Origin: Pseudomonas migulae NBRC 103157
Lineage (GTDB): Bacteria; Pseudomonadota; Gammaproteobacteria; Pseudomonadales; Pseudomonadaceae
NCBI RefSeq assembly: GCF_002091715.1
Contig: NZ_BDAG01000055.1
Coordinates: forward strand, 1-35,454
DNA: 35,454 bases
Reading direction: 5' to 3'
Shown in pieces: positions 16,992 to 25,321 of the stretch (positions are counted from its first letter, which is position 1; the number at the start of each line of letters is the position of its first letter). The translations under genes and the position numbers were made by a program. Under the pieces are notes generated by a model. That model saw nothing but the letters and a program-made list of their open reading frames with translations, ran no database searches and was not told where the DNA came from.

Positions 16992-17063
16992 AAAAAATCG
17001 CAGCCTTCGGCAGCTCCTGCATTGGAGTACACCTGTAGGAGCTGCCGAAGGCTGCGATCTTTT
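16992..17063. repeat. REP-like palindrome, family C (ATCGCAGCCTTCGGCAGCTCC)
   Basis: Arms at about 16995-17021 and 17034-17061 are near-perfect inverted copies (cores GCAGCCTTCGGCAGCTCCTG and TAGGAGCTGCCGAAGGCTGC) around a 12-base loop, with A and T runs outside. This third REP-type sequence, common in the P. fluorescens group, sits 25 bases after the permease gene. Because of the flanking A and T runs it may also act as a terminator in both directions. Confidence 0.82.
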
Positions 17064-17115
17064 GATCTGCTAGCATTGCGTCTGAATCAACCCAGATCAG
17101 CCACGAGTGCTCAGT

Positions 17116-18042
17116 ATGCAACTCCCGGACATGAACCTTCTGGTCGCCCTCGACGCCTTGCTCGACGAAGGCAGCGTGGTGGGCGCCGCGCGCCGCATGC
17201 ATCTAAGCCCTGCAGCCATGAGCCGCACACTGACGCGGATACGCGAGGCCATCGGCGATCCGATTCTGGTGCGGGCCGGCCGTGGCCTGGTGCCGACACC
17301 CAAGGCACTGGCGTTGCGTGAGCAGGTACGGGATCTGGTGGAGCAGGCCGCGCTGCTGTTTCGATCTGCCGATGAAGTGGAGCTGGGCAGTTTGCGTCGA
17401 CGCTTCAGCATTCGTGCCAACGATTTCTTTGTCGGCGTCTACGGCGGCAAGCTCTTCGACACGATGGAGCGCCAGGCGCCGCACTGCGAACTGCGCTTTG
17501 TTCCGGAGGGCGATGGGGATGACGAAGCGTTGCGTGAAGGACGCATCGATTTGAGCGTCAGCAACAACCGGCCGCTGATGCCGGAAGTGAAGGTGCAGAA
17601 CCTGTTCTCCACGCACTTTGTCGGCCTGGTGCGCGACGACCATCCGCTGTTCGACGAAGAGATCACCGCCGAACGCTATGCCGGGTTTTCCCACATCAGC
17701 ATGTCTCGTCGCGGCATCGCTCGCGGCCCGATCGATACGGCGCTCAACGCCTTGGGCCTGGAGCGGCGGGTGGCGGTGATTGCGCCGAGTTTCCATGCCG
17801 CGATGTTTGCGTTGCCGGATTCCGATCTGATTCTGCCGGTACCCAAGGAAGCGTTGCTGAGCGTGCGGCGCCTGGGGTTGAAGCTGCGTTCATTCACGCT
17901 GCCGATCCCGTTGCCGACCCTCATGCTGACGCAGGCCTGGCACCCGCGTTTCGACAAAGACCCGGCGCATCGCTGGATGCGTGAAACGCTCAAGGCGTGT
18001 TGTGACGAGACGTGGCTGGCTGCACAACCCACGTCAGACTGA
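17116..18042 (+). CDS. LysR-family transcriptional regulator
   Basis: A 308-aa regulator. The N-terminal helix-turn-helix reads MNLLVALDALLDEGSVVGAA and then RRMHLSPAAMSRTLTRIREA, the standard LysR pattern. The C-terminal half (about residues 90-300) is a periplasmic-binding-protein-like effector domain. The ATG at 17116 was preferred over an in-frame GTG at 17107 because it leads directly into the conserved N-terminus. It lies between the ABC importer and the efflux operon, all on the same strand, so it could serve either. The inverted repeat at 18172-18192 before the efflux genes is one possible target. The effector is unknown. Confidence 0.9.
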   Translation: MQLPDMNLLVALDALLDEGSVVGAARRMHLSPAAMSRTLTRIREAIGDPILVRAGRGLVPTPKALALREQVRDLVEQAALLFRSADEVELGSLRRRFSIRANDFFVGVYGGKLFDTMERQAPHCELRFVPEGDGDDEALREGRIDLSVSNNRPLMPEVKVQNLFSTHFVGLVRDDHPLFDEEITAERYAGFSHISMSRRGIARGPIDTALNALGLERRVAVIAPSFHAAMFALPDSDLILPVPKEALLSVRRLGLKLRSFTLPIPLPTLMLTQAWHPRFDKDPAHRWMRETLKACCDETWLAAQPTSD

Positions 18043-18049
18043 ACACGCA

Positions 18050-18148
18050 CCCTGTAGGAGCCGGCTTGCTGGCGATCGTGATTTTTCATTCAACATCTTC
18101 TTCATCGACTGATAGACCGCCATCGCCAGCAAGCCGGCTCCTGCAGGG
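18050..18148. repeat. REP palindrome pair, family B, second copy
   Basis: Arms at 18050-18076 (CCCTGTAGGAGCCGGCTTGC...) and 18122-18148 are matching inverted copies around a 45-base AT-rich spacer. They share the core of the 12581-12658 pair. It sits directly after the LysR stop codon and before the efflux promoter, and may insulate the two units. Confidence 0.88.
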
Positions 18149-18171
18149 CTATGTATTGTTGCGGCTGACGC

Positions 18172-18192
18172 ACTTATAAGCTGCCAATAAGT
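18172..18192. promoter_or_regulatory. Inverted repeat ACTTAT-N9-ATAAGT before the efflux operon
   Basis: Perfect 6-base half sites nine bases apart, about 65 bases before the efflux start codon in an AT-rich promoter region. Size and symmetry suit a LysR-type or TetR-type operator, and the LysR gene just upstream is the nearest candidate. No binding data are implied. Confidence 0.3.
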
Positions 18193-18256
18193 TGATTTTC
18201 GTCAGCTTCCACGCTTCCTAAAATGCTTCGGAATCCATTCCCGGAGCTTGCAGTCC

Positions 18257-19792
18257 ATGACTTCCCTCACGGCCCCGGCATCTCTCGCTGCGGCCAGCCC
18301 CATCGCCGTGACGCCGCCGGTCTTCGGCCCGCGGATCATCATTGGTCTGGTGGGCGTGCTGCTGGCGGTGCTGGTATCGGGCCTCAACGAAATGGTGACC
18401 AAGGTCGCCCTCGCCGACATTCGCGGCGCATTGGCCATCGGCTATGACGAAGGCACCTGGCTGGTCGCCAGTTACACCGCGACCTCGGTGGCCGCGATGG
18501 CGTTCGCGCCGTGGTGCTCGGTGACGTTCTCGTTGCGGCGCTTCACTCTCTGCGCGATCAGTGTGTTCACGTTGTTGGGCGTGCTGTGTCCGTTCGCCCC
18601 GAACTACGAAAGCCTGCTGCTGATGCGCACCTTGCAAGGTCTGGCGGGCGGTGCGTTGCCGCCGATGCTGATGACCGTCGCCCTGCGCTTTTTGCCGGCC
18701 AACGTGAAGCTCTACGGTCTTGCCGGATATGCCCTCACGGCCACCTTCGGTCCGGGGCTCGGCACACCGCTGGCCGGGTTGTGGACCGAGCATGTCGGCT
18801 GGCAATGGACCTTCTGGCAAATCATCGCGCCGTGCCTGATCGCCATGGCCGCAGTGGCCTACGGCCTGCCCCAGGATCCGCTGCGCCTTGAGCGTTTCAA
18901 GCAGTTCAACTGGCGCGGATTGCTGCTGGGTTTTCCGGCGATCTGCATGCTGGTGATCGGCATTCTGCAGGGCAATCGGCTGGACTGGTTCGAGTCGAGC
19001 CTGATCTGCGGCTTGCTCGGCGGTGGCGTGGTGTTGCTGGTGCTGTTTCTGATCAACGAATGGTCGCAGCCAATCCCGTTTTTCAAGATGCAGATGCTCG
19101 GCATCCGAAACCTGTCGTTCGCCTTGCTGACCCTGGCCGGGGTGCTGGTGATCTTGCTGGCGGTGATCATCATTCCGTCCAGTTACCTGGCGCAGGTGCA
19201 GGGTTATCGCCCGGTGCAAACCGCGCCGATCATGTTGTTGGCAGCGCTGCCGCAGTTGATCGCGCTGCCGCTGGTGGCGGCGTTGTGCAACCTGCGCTGG
19301 ATCGATTGCCGCTGGGTGTTGGGGATCGGCCTGAGCATGCTGGCGTTGTCGTGCATCGGCGGATCGCAGCTGACATCGGTGTGGATTCGCGACGATTTCT
19401 ACGTGCTGCAACTGCTGCAAATCTTCGGGCAACCCATGGCTGTGTTGCCATTGTTGATGCTCTCGACCGGCAGCATCAGCCCGATGGAAGGGCCGTTCGC
19501 GTCGGCCTGGTTCAACACCGTTAAAGGCCTTTCGGCGGTGATCGCCACGGGAGTGATCGACGCGCTGACCACATCGCGGCTGCACTTTCATTCGACCATG
19601 TTGGTGGACCGCCTCGGCAACTCGCCGCTGGCCGACAGCGACAGCGCGGGCCTCGCTCATCGGTTGCATGAGCAGGCCGTGGTGCTGACGGCCTCGGACC
19701 TTTATCTGTGCATGGGCGGCGTCGCGTTGGCGCTGATCCTGTTGATTTTCTGGCTGCCGACGCGGATCTATCCGCCGCGTGCGCCGACATGA
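18257..19792 (+). CDS. MFS multidrug efflux transporter, DHA2/EmrB type
   Basis: A 511-aa inner-membrane drug/proton antiporter of the 14-helix DHA2 family. The start GLVGVLLAVLVSGLNEMVTK matches TM1, TM2/3 contain the GTWLVASYTATSVAAMAFAP segment, and the motif-C-like region ALTATFGPGLGTPLAGLWTE is typical of export carriers. The ATG at 18257 was chosen because GGAG lies about ten bases upstream. A TTG at 18248 is also in frame. Its last codons overlap a possible ATG of the adaptor gene (ATGA). With the adaptor and outer-membrane protein it should form an EmrAB-TolC-like tripartite pump across both membranes. Substrates cannot be read from sequence. Confidence 0.93.
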   Translation: MTSLTAPASLAAASPIAVTPPVFGPRIIIGLVGVLLAVLVSGLNEMVTKVALADIRGALAIGYDEGTWLVASYTATSVAAMAFAPWCSVTFSLRRFTLCAISVFTLLGVLCPFAPNYESLLLMRTLQGLAGGALPPMLMTVALRFLPANVKLYGLAGYALTATFGPGLGTPLAGLWTEHVGWQWTFWQIIAPCLIAMAAVAYGLPQDPLRLERFKQFNWRGLLLGFPAICMLVIGILQGNRLDWFESSLICGLLGGGVVLLVLFLINEWSQPIPFFKMQMLGIRNLSFALLTLAGVLVILLAVIIIPSSYLAQVQGYRPVQTAPIMLLAALPQLIALPLVAALCNLRWIDCRWVLGIGLSMLALSCIGGSQLTSVWIRDDFYVLQLLQIFGQPMAVLPLLMLSTGSISPMEGPFASAWFNTVKGLSAVIATGVIDALTTSRLHFHSTMLVDRLGNSPLADSDSAGLAHRLHEQAVVLTASDLYLCMGGVALALILLIFWLPTRIYPPRAPT

Positions 19793-19818
19793 ATGCTTCA
19801 TTGAAACAGAAGGTTTTT

Positions 19819-20883
19819 ATGACGACTCAATCCAAGCAAAAAATCGCCGTCGCAATTGCCTCCGTGGTGGCGGTCGGCGTACTGGTGTATCTGCTGGCAC
19901 CGGGATTTTTTGGCAAGCGTACGCAACAGAACACTAATGACGCCTTTGTCTCTGCCGACTTCACGTTGGTCGTGCCCCGCGTCGCCGGGTTCATCAAGGA
20001 CGTGCTGGTGGAAGACAATCAGCAGGTCAAGGCCGGGCAGTTGCTGGCGCTGATCGATGACCGGGATTTGCGCGCTGCCGCTCAAGCCGCCGACGCCGAA
20101 ACACTGGTGGCGCGGGCGCAACTGCAAAACGCTCGCGCAACCCTTGAGCGCCAGGCGTCGGTGATCGCTCAGGCGCAAGCCACGGTCGTGTCGGCCAAGG
20201 CAGAGATGGCGTTCGCCGAACATGAATTGAATCGCTACAACCACCTCGCTGGCGTTGGCGCGGGTACGGTGCAGAACGCGCAGCAAGCCCGCACCCGTAT
20301 CGATCAGGCCAGTGCCCGGTTGGCCAATGCGACAGCGGTGTTGGCGGCGGAACGCAAGCAGGTGGAAATTCTCACCGCCCAGCGCGATGCAGCAGACGGC
20401 GGGTTGAAACGTGCGCAAGCGGCGCTGGAAATGGCCAGCTACGAGCTGTCCTACACGCGCATCGTGGCGCCTCAGGACGGCATGGTGGGCGAGCGTGCGG
20501 TACGGGTTGGCGCTTACGTGACACCGGGAAGCAAGATCCTGGCGGTGGTGCCATTGGCGCAGGCTTATGTGGTCGCCAATTTTCAGGAAACCCAGCTGAC
20601 CGACGTGCAACCGGGGCAGGGCGTGCAAGTGCGTGTGGACAGTCTGGGCGGCGAAGCGCTGCGCGGTCGCGTCGAGAGCATTGCCCCGGCCACGGGCGTG
20701 ACCTTCGCTTCGATCAAACCGGACAACGCGACCGGCAATTTCACCAAGGTTGTGCAGCGGATTCCGGTGAAAATCGTTCTGGACCCGGGGCAGGCGTTGG
20801 CTGATCGGCTGCGCGTGGGGATGTCGGTGGAGGCAAGTATTGATACGGCTGACACTGGTGAGCATGAGGTTGCGCAACGATGA
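19819..20883 (+). CDS. HlyD/EmrA-family membrane fusion protein of the efflux pump
   Basis: A 354-aa periplasmic adaptor anchored by one N-terminal helix (about residues 8-28). The lipoyl half-motifs (VAGFIKDVLVEDNQQVKAG and YTRIVAPQDGMVGERAVRVG) surround a long coiled-coil hairpin (about residues 90-215), followed by a beta-barrel domain. The start at 19819 was preferred for its AGAAGG site. An ATG at 19789 overlapping the transporter stop codon (ATGA) would add ten residues and is also possible. It links the MFS pump to the outer-membrane channel encoded next. Confidence 0.92.
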   Translation: MTTQSKQKIAVAIASVVAVGVLVYLLAPGFFGKRTQQNTNDAFVSADFTLVVPRVAGFIKDVLVEDNQQVKAGQLLALIDDRDLRAAAQAADAETLVARAQLQNARATLERQASVIAQAQATVVSAKAEMAFAEHELNRYNHLAGVGAGTVQNAQQARTRIDQASARLANATAVLAAERKQVEILTAQRDAADGGLKRAQAALEMASYELSYTRIVAPQDGMVGERAVRVGAYVTPGSKILAVVPLAQAYVVANFQETQLTDVQPGQGVQVRVDSLGGEALRGRVESIAPATGVTFASIKPDNATGNFTKVVQRIPVKIVLDPGQALADRLRVGMSVEASIDTADTGEHEVAQR

Positions 20884-20908
20884 GCATCTTCGTCGACAGT
20901 TCTGACGC

Positions 20909-20989
20909 CTTCGCGAGCAAGCCCGCTCCCACATTGGAGCATCGCAGTGCACAAGAGATCCCCATGTGGGGGCGGGCTTGCTCGCGAAG
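20909..20989. repeat. REP palindrome, family A, at the 5' end of the NodT-type gene
   Basis: Arms at 20909-20937 and 20962-20989 are inverted copies of the CGAGCAAGCCCGCTCCCACA REP, with a two-base difference in the right arm (GGGGGC for GGAGC-type). The element starts 26 bases after the adaptor stop codon and runs into the open frame of the outer-membrane lipoprotein. Its right arm contains the most likely ATG (20964) and encodes the first residues of the signal peptide. Confidence 0.88.
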
Positions 20990-22442
20990 AGGCCAGTGGC
21001 CTCAACTCACCCTGTGCGCCTTACTGGTTCTGGGCCTCACAGCCTGCACTGTCGGCCCGGACTTCCAAAAGCCTCAAACTCAGCAAATCGCCGGATGGTC
21101 GAAACCATCGAAAACCGCCGCCAGCCAAACCGTCGCCGAAACCATGGACGAACGCTGGTGGGAAGTCTTCCACGACCCGAAACTCTCGGCCCTGACCCAG
21201 CGTGCCCTGACCGACAACCTCGACCTGAAACTCGCCAGCAGCCGCCTGGAGCAAAGTCGCGCCGCGCGCCAGGTGATCACCGCAGATCGCTACCCCAACA
21301 CCGCCGCCACAGGCAGCTACGGACGTAAACGCAACAGCGGCGAAGGTTTGAGCGATCCTTCGGGGCACAATGGCAACTCGGCGTTCAATTTGTGGGACGC
21401 CGGCTTCTCGGCCTCCTGGGAACTGGATTTCTGGGGGCGGGTCCGCCGTGAAACCGAAGCAGCGAATGCCACGCTGGAAGTCGCGGAAAACGACCAGCGC
21501 AGCGTGCTGTTGTCTGTCCTTGCCGAAGTCGCCCAGGACTACATTCAGCTACGCGGCGTGCAAAGTACGCGTGCCGTCACTGAAGAGAACCTCGACGTCG
21601 CCCGCCATAGCCTGAAACTGTCGCAGCTGCGCCTGGCCGACGGTGTCGCCACCGACCTCGATGTCGCCGAAGCCGCCGCGCAAGTTGCCGCCATCGAATC
21701 GCGCCTGCCGGCGCTGGAGCAGCGTCAGTCGCAACTGATCAATGCCTTGAGCCTGTTGATGGGCGAACCGCCCCAGGCGCTGCATGCCGAGTTATCCACC
21801 GACGCGCCGGTGCCACAAACCCCGCGCCAGGTCGCCATCGGCCTGCCGTCGCAATTGGCCGAACGCCGCCCGGACATCCGCCGGGCCGAAGCTCGCCTGC
21901 ATGCCGCCACGGCGAACATTGGGGTGGCCAAGGGGGATTTCTATCCGCGCATCACCCTGTCGGGCAACGTCGGCTCACAAGCGATGCAACTGAGCGATTT
22001 CGGCTCCTGGGGCTCGCGTACGTTCGGCATCGGCCCGCAATTCAGCCTGCCGCTGTTCGATGGCGGCCGCCTGCGCGGCGTGCTGAACTTGCGAGAAGCC
22101 CAGCAACAGGAAGCCGCCATCGCCTACCAGCAAACCGTGCTGCGGGCCTGGCATGAAATCGACGACCAACTGACTGCCTACAACGCCAGCCAACTGCGCC
22201 GCGACAGCCTCGCCGAAGCCGTACGCCAAAACCAGATCGCCCTGCGCACCGCGCAACAACAATACGTGGAAGGGGTGGTGGATTTCGTCAACGTCCTCAC
22301 CGTGCAAGGCGAGTTGCTGGCGACCCAGCAGCAATGGGTCGAGAGTTCGACCGGGGTGTCGCTGGCGATGGTCGGGTTGTACAAAGCGTTGGGTGGGGGA
22401 TGGGAGTCGGTGTATCCGGTGGGGGAGATGGCGCAACGATAA
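20964..22442 (+). CDS. Outer-membrane efflux lipoprotein, NodT/OprM family
   Basis: The outer-membrane channel of the tripartite pump, 492 aa from this start. The signal peptide ends in the lipobox LTAC (Cys28) followed by TVGPDFQKP, the standard start of mature NodT/OprM proteins. Two OEP repeats form the TolC-like barrel and coiled coil: the first from LDLKLASSRLEQSRAARQVI, the second after AERRPDIRRAEARLHAATAN. The frame is open without a break to an ATG at 20880 that overlaps the adaptor stop codon and has GAGG upstream. Starting there would give 28 extra residues translated from REP sequence before the signal peptide. 20964 was preferred for signal-peptide length, but the true start is unclear because a REP palindrome occupies this end. 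Confidence 0.9.
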   Translation: MWGRACSRRGQWPQLTLCALLVLGLTACTVGPDFQKPQTQQIAGWSKPSKTAASQTVAETMDERWWEVFHDPKLSALTQRALTDNLDLKLASSRLEQSRAARQVITADRYPNTAATGSYGRKRNSGEGLSDPSGHNGNSAFNLWDAGFSASWELDFWGRVRRETEAANATLEVAENDQRSVLLSVLAEVAQDYIQLRGVQSTRAVTEENLDVARHSLKLSQLRLADGVATDLDVAEAAAQVAAIESRLPALEQRQSQLINALSLLMGEPPQALHAELSTDAPVPQTPRQVAIGLPSQLAERRPDIRRAEARLHAATANIGVAKGDFYPRITLSGNVGSQAMQLSDFGSWGSRTFGIGPQFSLPLFDGGRLRGVLNLREAQQQEAAIAYQQTVLRAWHEIDDQLTAYNASQLRRDSLAEAVRQNQIALRTAQQQYVEGVVDFVNVLTVQGELLATQQQWVESSTGVSLAMVGLYKALGGGWESVYPVGEMAQR

Positions 22443-22586
22443 CTTTGCTGTCAGTTGAGGCGGTTTTCGGATGGGGAATGGATGAGCCTCCTCGTAGGAA
22501 CCGTCCTGATTTTTTTATGTGGGATTTGGCAACGGTAAACCGACGTTAGTATTTTGGCCAAATTGACTACCAAGCTTGGCCACTCC

Positions 22587-23171
22587 ATGCATTCGGACCC
22601 ATACGCACCGCCGACCGCAGATTGCTCTGTTGGCGACGATTTGCTATCTGCCTTTTTCGTCATCTCCAAGCGAAAACTCGCGATCCTGTTTATCGCTACT
22701 TCCGGTTTTTACGTCCTGTATTGGTTGTATCGAAACTGGCACCGTTACCGGTCAGCGACTGCAACGAAGGTCATACCGCTGATACGCGCATTAATGGGTG
22801 TGTGGTTTGTTTATTCGCTATTCAGGACGGTTGATCGTCGTATCTTCGCCATGGGGCATCGATACAAGTGGTATCCAAGGTTTCTGGCGCTCGCCTTCAT
22901 TCTGTTCAGTGCTCTGCAATCCGCACGGGTTTGGCTTCTGGATTTGCATCTTGGTTTCGCGATGCTAATTGCCCTTTTGGCGCTTCAGGTCAGTTGTTTG
23001 ATGCGTATGCAGGAAGCGGTGAATCATTTGGCCGACGATATTTCGGCCAGGCAAAACTCGACACTCACACCGATGAACTGGTTGTGGATAGTGCTTGGGT
23101 TGTGTTGGTGGGGAATATTGGCTGACGCAGTTTTCACGGGAATTGCGGGAAGAGAGCCAGGCTCACCTTGA
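22587..23171 (+). CDS. Small multi-pass membrane protein of unknown function
   Basis: A 194-aa protein beginning MHSDPYAPPTA, a short Pro-rich N-terminus common in small Pseudomonas membrane proteins. It has about four or five predicted membrane segments: LAILFIATSGFYVLYWLY, VIPLIRALMGVWFVYSLF, FLALAFILFSALQSARVW, GFAMLIALLALQVSCL and WLWIVLGLCWWGILADAV. No catalytic motif is visible. The ATG at 22587 was chosen over an in-frame TTG at 22554, though the ribosome-binding site is weak. Base composition is lower in G+C than its neighbours. It ends 51 bases before the adaptor gene cluster and might belong with it, but there is no direct evidence. Confidence 0.72.
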   Translation: MHSDPYAPPTADCSVGDDLLSAFFVISKRKLAILFIATSGFYVLYWLYRNWHRYRSATATKVIPLIRALMGVWFVYSLFRTVDRRIFAMGHRYKWYPRFLALAFILFSALQSARVWLLDLHLGFAMLIALLALQVSCLMRMQEAVNHLADDISARQNSTLTPMNWLWIVLGLCWWGILADAVFTGIAGREPGSP

Positions 23172-23222
23172 CGCTCACCCACGCTGTCATAGACTCCGCT
23201 CATCCGTCAGGGAGTTACGGTT

Positions 23223-24005
23223 ATGCGACGAGTTCGTGTGTGGGTTATCGGATTGACCTTTGTAACGTGTACCGCTCAGGCGCAAACGCCCGTGCCAGAC
23301 GATCCGCTGTTGGACAGCAGCGTCGGGAGCAGCAGTTCGGCAGCCAGCACGGAGGCCCGTGGTGTGTTGCGGGCTCGGGATCAGGCGATGCTCGCCAGCG
23401 AGTTGTCCGGGCGGATTGTCGAGTTGCCGTTCAGTGAGGGCGAGTCGTTCAAGAAGGGCGATACGCTGGCGCGGTTCGATTGTTCGGCCTATCAGGCGCA
23501 GCTCAATGCGGCGCAGGCGGCCAGCCGTGGGGCCAGTGAAGAGCTGGCTCACAACAGGCAACTGGCGGCATTGAATTCGGTCGGGCGTTTCGAAGTGGCG
23601 CGGGCCGAGGCCAGGCTCAGCGAGACGCAGGCGCAGTCCCAGGTGTATCAGGTTCAGGTCAAACGCTGCAGCGTGGTGGCGCCGTTTGATGGTCAGGTGG
23701 TCGAGCGCAAGGTTCAGCGTTATGAAAGCGTTGCCGCCGGTGCGCCGTTGCTGGATGTGGTCGACAACCGCACGCTGGAAATCCATTTGCTGGTGCCGTC
23801 GCGCTGGATGGGCAAGCTCAAGCCCGGCCAGACGTTCAGTTTTGTCCCCGATGAAACCGGTCGGCCACTGGATGCCACGGTCAAACGGCTGGGCGCGCGA
23901 ATTGACGAAGGCAGCCAGACCTTGCTGTTGGTCGCGACGCTGCCCAGCGCCTCAGGTTTGTTGGCCGGTATGAGCGGCACGGCGCGTTTCGCGGAGCTCA
24001 AGTGA
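23223..24005 (+). CDS. Periplasmic HlyD-family adaptor, short form
   Basis: A 260-aa exported adaptor. The signal peptide ends in AQA (about residue 20). A lipoyl half (LASELSGRIVELPFSEGESF), a short coiled coil (about residues 90-140), the second lipoyl half (CSVVAPFDGQVVERKVQRYE) and a beta-barrel follow. It lacks the N-terminal membrane anchor of classical HlyD and is much shorter, like an RND-type periplasmic adaptor cut down to its core. A strong AGGGAG site precedes the ATG. The stop codon overlaps the next gene's GTG (GTGA), so the two are translationally coupled. There is no RND pump or ABC protein beside it. Its partners are probably the next two genes. Confidence 0.9.
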   Translation: MRRVRVWVIGLTFVTCTAQAQTPVPDDPLLDSSVGSSSSAASTEARGVLRARDQAMLASELSGRIVELPFSEGESFKKGDTLARFDCSAYQAQLNAAQAASRGASEELAHNRQLAALNSVGRFEVARAEARLSETQAQSQVYQVQVKRCSVVAPFDGQVVERKVQRYESVAAGAPLLDVVDNRTLEIHLLVPSRWMGKLKPGQTFSFVPDETGRPLDATVKRLGARIDEGSQTLLLVATLPSASGLLAGMSGTARFAELK

Positions 24006-25321
24006 ACGCTCCGGTAAGCGGCGGCGCGGAACAGGTCTTCGCCCGCTTCCTGGATCTTGAACGCCAGACCCGCGCCGCGCGCAATCCGTCGCAACTGGCC
24101 TACAGCCTGGTCAATGACGCTCAGGCGCTGTTCGGTTTTCGCCATGCCGCGTTATTGATTGCCGGCAAGGTGCAAGCGGTGACGGGCGTCAGTGCCGTGG
24201 ACCCGAATGCCCCGTTCGTGGCGTTCGTCGAGCAGGCGGTAGCGCAGTTGTTCAAGGGCGATGTGCTGAAAAAGGCGCGGGTGATTTCGCCCGATCTTCT
24301 CAGCGAATCGATCCAGGCGGACTGGCAAAGCCTGTCTCCCGCTCAGGTGTTCTGGCTGCCGCTGATCGATCATCAAGGTGAAGTGTTCGGCGGCCTGTGG
24401 CTGGCCCGGGATCTGCCGTGGAACCCGCCGGAGCAAGTGTTGCTGTCGCAACTCGGTGACACTTACAGCCATGCCTGGCTGGCGCTGCAGCCGCGCAAAC
24501 CGTGGCGACTGCGCTGGACCCGAAAACGTCAGCTGGCGCTGGTGGCTGTGCTGGTGCTCGGGCTGTTGATCCCGGTGCGCCAATCGGTGCTGGCGCCGGC
24601 GGAAGTGGTGCCATTGGGTGGTCGGGTCGTCGCGGCACCGCTGGACGGGGTGATCGCCGAGTTCCTGGTCAAACCCAACCAGACGGTGAAAACCGGCGAC
24701 CTGCTGCTGCGCTTTGAAAGCACCACGCTCAAGGCTCAGGCCGACGTGGCCGAACGCGCCCTGGGCGTGGCCGAAGCTGAATTGAAGGCCAACTCCCAAC
24801 GCTCGTTTGCCGATGCCGAATCCAGTTCGAAAATTGATCTGCTGGCCGCGCGCGTCGAGCAAAAACGCGCCGAACGGGACTACGCCCGTGAGCTGCTCAA
24901 ACGCAGCGAAGTGCGCGCCGAGCGCGACGGCATCGCCGTGTTCGCCGACGCCGAGCGCTGGACCGGAAAACCGGTGCAGACCGGCGAACGGTTGATGGAA
25001 ATCGCTGACCCGACCCAAGCCGAACTGCGCATCGAACTGGCCGTTGGTGACGCGATCTCTCTGGAACCCGGCGCGCAAGTCGCGCTGTTCCTCGACAGCG
25101 ATCCGTTACAGCGACATCTGGCCCGGCTCGAACGCGCGGCTTACGAAGCGCAGCCCACGGCCGGCGGGCAGTTGGCCTATCGACTCGATGCCAGTTTCGA
25201 TCAGGCGCCACCGCGTATCGGCCTGCGCGGCACGGCGAAAGTCTTCGGTGATCGTGCACCGCTGGCGCTCTATCTGCTGCGCAAACCCCTGGCCGGTTTG
25301 CGCCAGAGTGTGGGGCTGTAG
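24002..25321 (+). CDS. GAF-like/HlyD fusion adaptor, inner membrane
   Basis: A 439-aa protein starting with GTG in a GTGA overlap with the preceding gene. Residues 1-165 resemble a GAF sensor domain (QAVTGVSAV strand, WLPLIDHQGEVFGGLWLARD core), predicted cytoplasmic. One membrane helix follows (about 177-191), then a periplasmic HlyD part: lipoyl halves VAAPLDGVIAEFLVKPNQTV and KRSEVRAERDGIAVF around a coiled coil (about 235-300), then a barrel. A soluble sensor-like domain on a membrane fusion protein is unusual and may recognise cargo or gate the exporter. The stop codon (TAG) touches the ATG of the next gene. Confidence 0.86.
   Translation: MNAPVSGGAEQVFARFLDLERQTRAARNPSQLAYSLVNDAQALFGFRHAALLIAGKVQAVTGVSAVDPNAPFVAFVEQAVAQLFKGDVLKKARVISPDLLSESIQADWQSLSPAQVFWLPLIDHQGEVFGGLWLARDLPWNPPEQVLLSQLGDTYSHAWLALQPRKPWRLRWTRKRQLALVAVLVLGLLIPVRQSVLAPAEVVPLGGRVVAAPLDGVIAEFLVKPNQTVKTGDLLLRFESTTLKAQADVAERALGVAEAELKANSQRSFADAESSSKIDLLAARVEQKRAERDYARELLKRSEVRAERDGIAVFADAERWTGKPVQTGERLMEIADPTQAELRIELAVGDAISLEPGAQVALFLDSDPLQRHLARLERAAYEAQPTAGGQLAYRLDASFDQAPPRIGLRGTAKVFGDRAPLALYLLRKPLAGLRQSVGL

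Noticed and set aside
18218..19801. 527-codon open frame on the minus strand opposite the MFS gene
   Set aside because: Very rich in Gln, His and Arg, as is usual for antisense frames of hydrophobic membrane-protein genes. No domain is recognisable.
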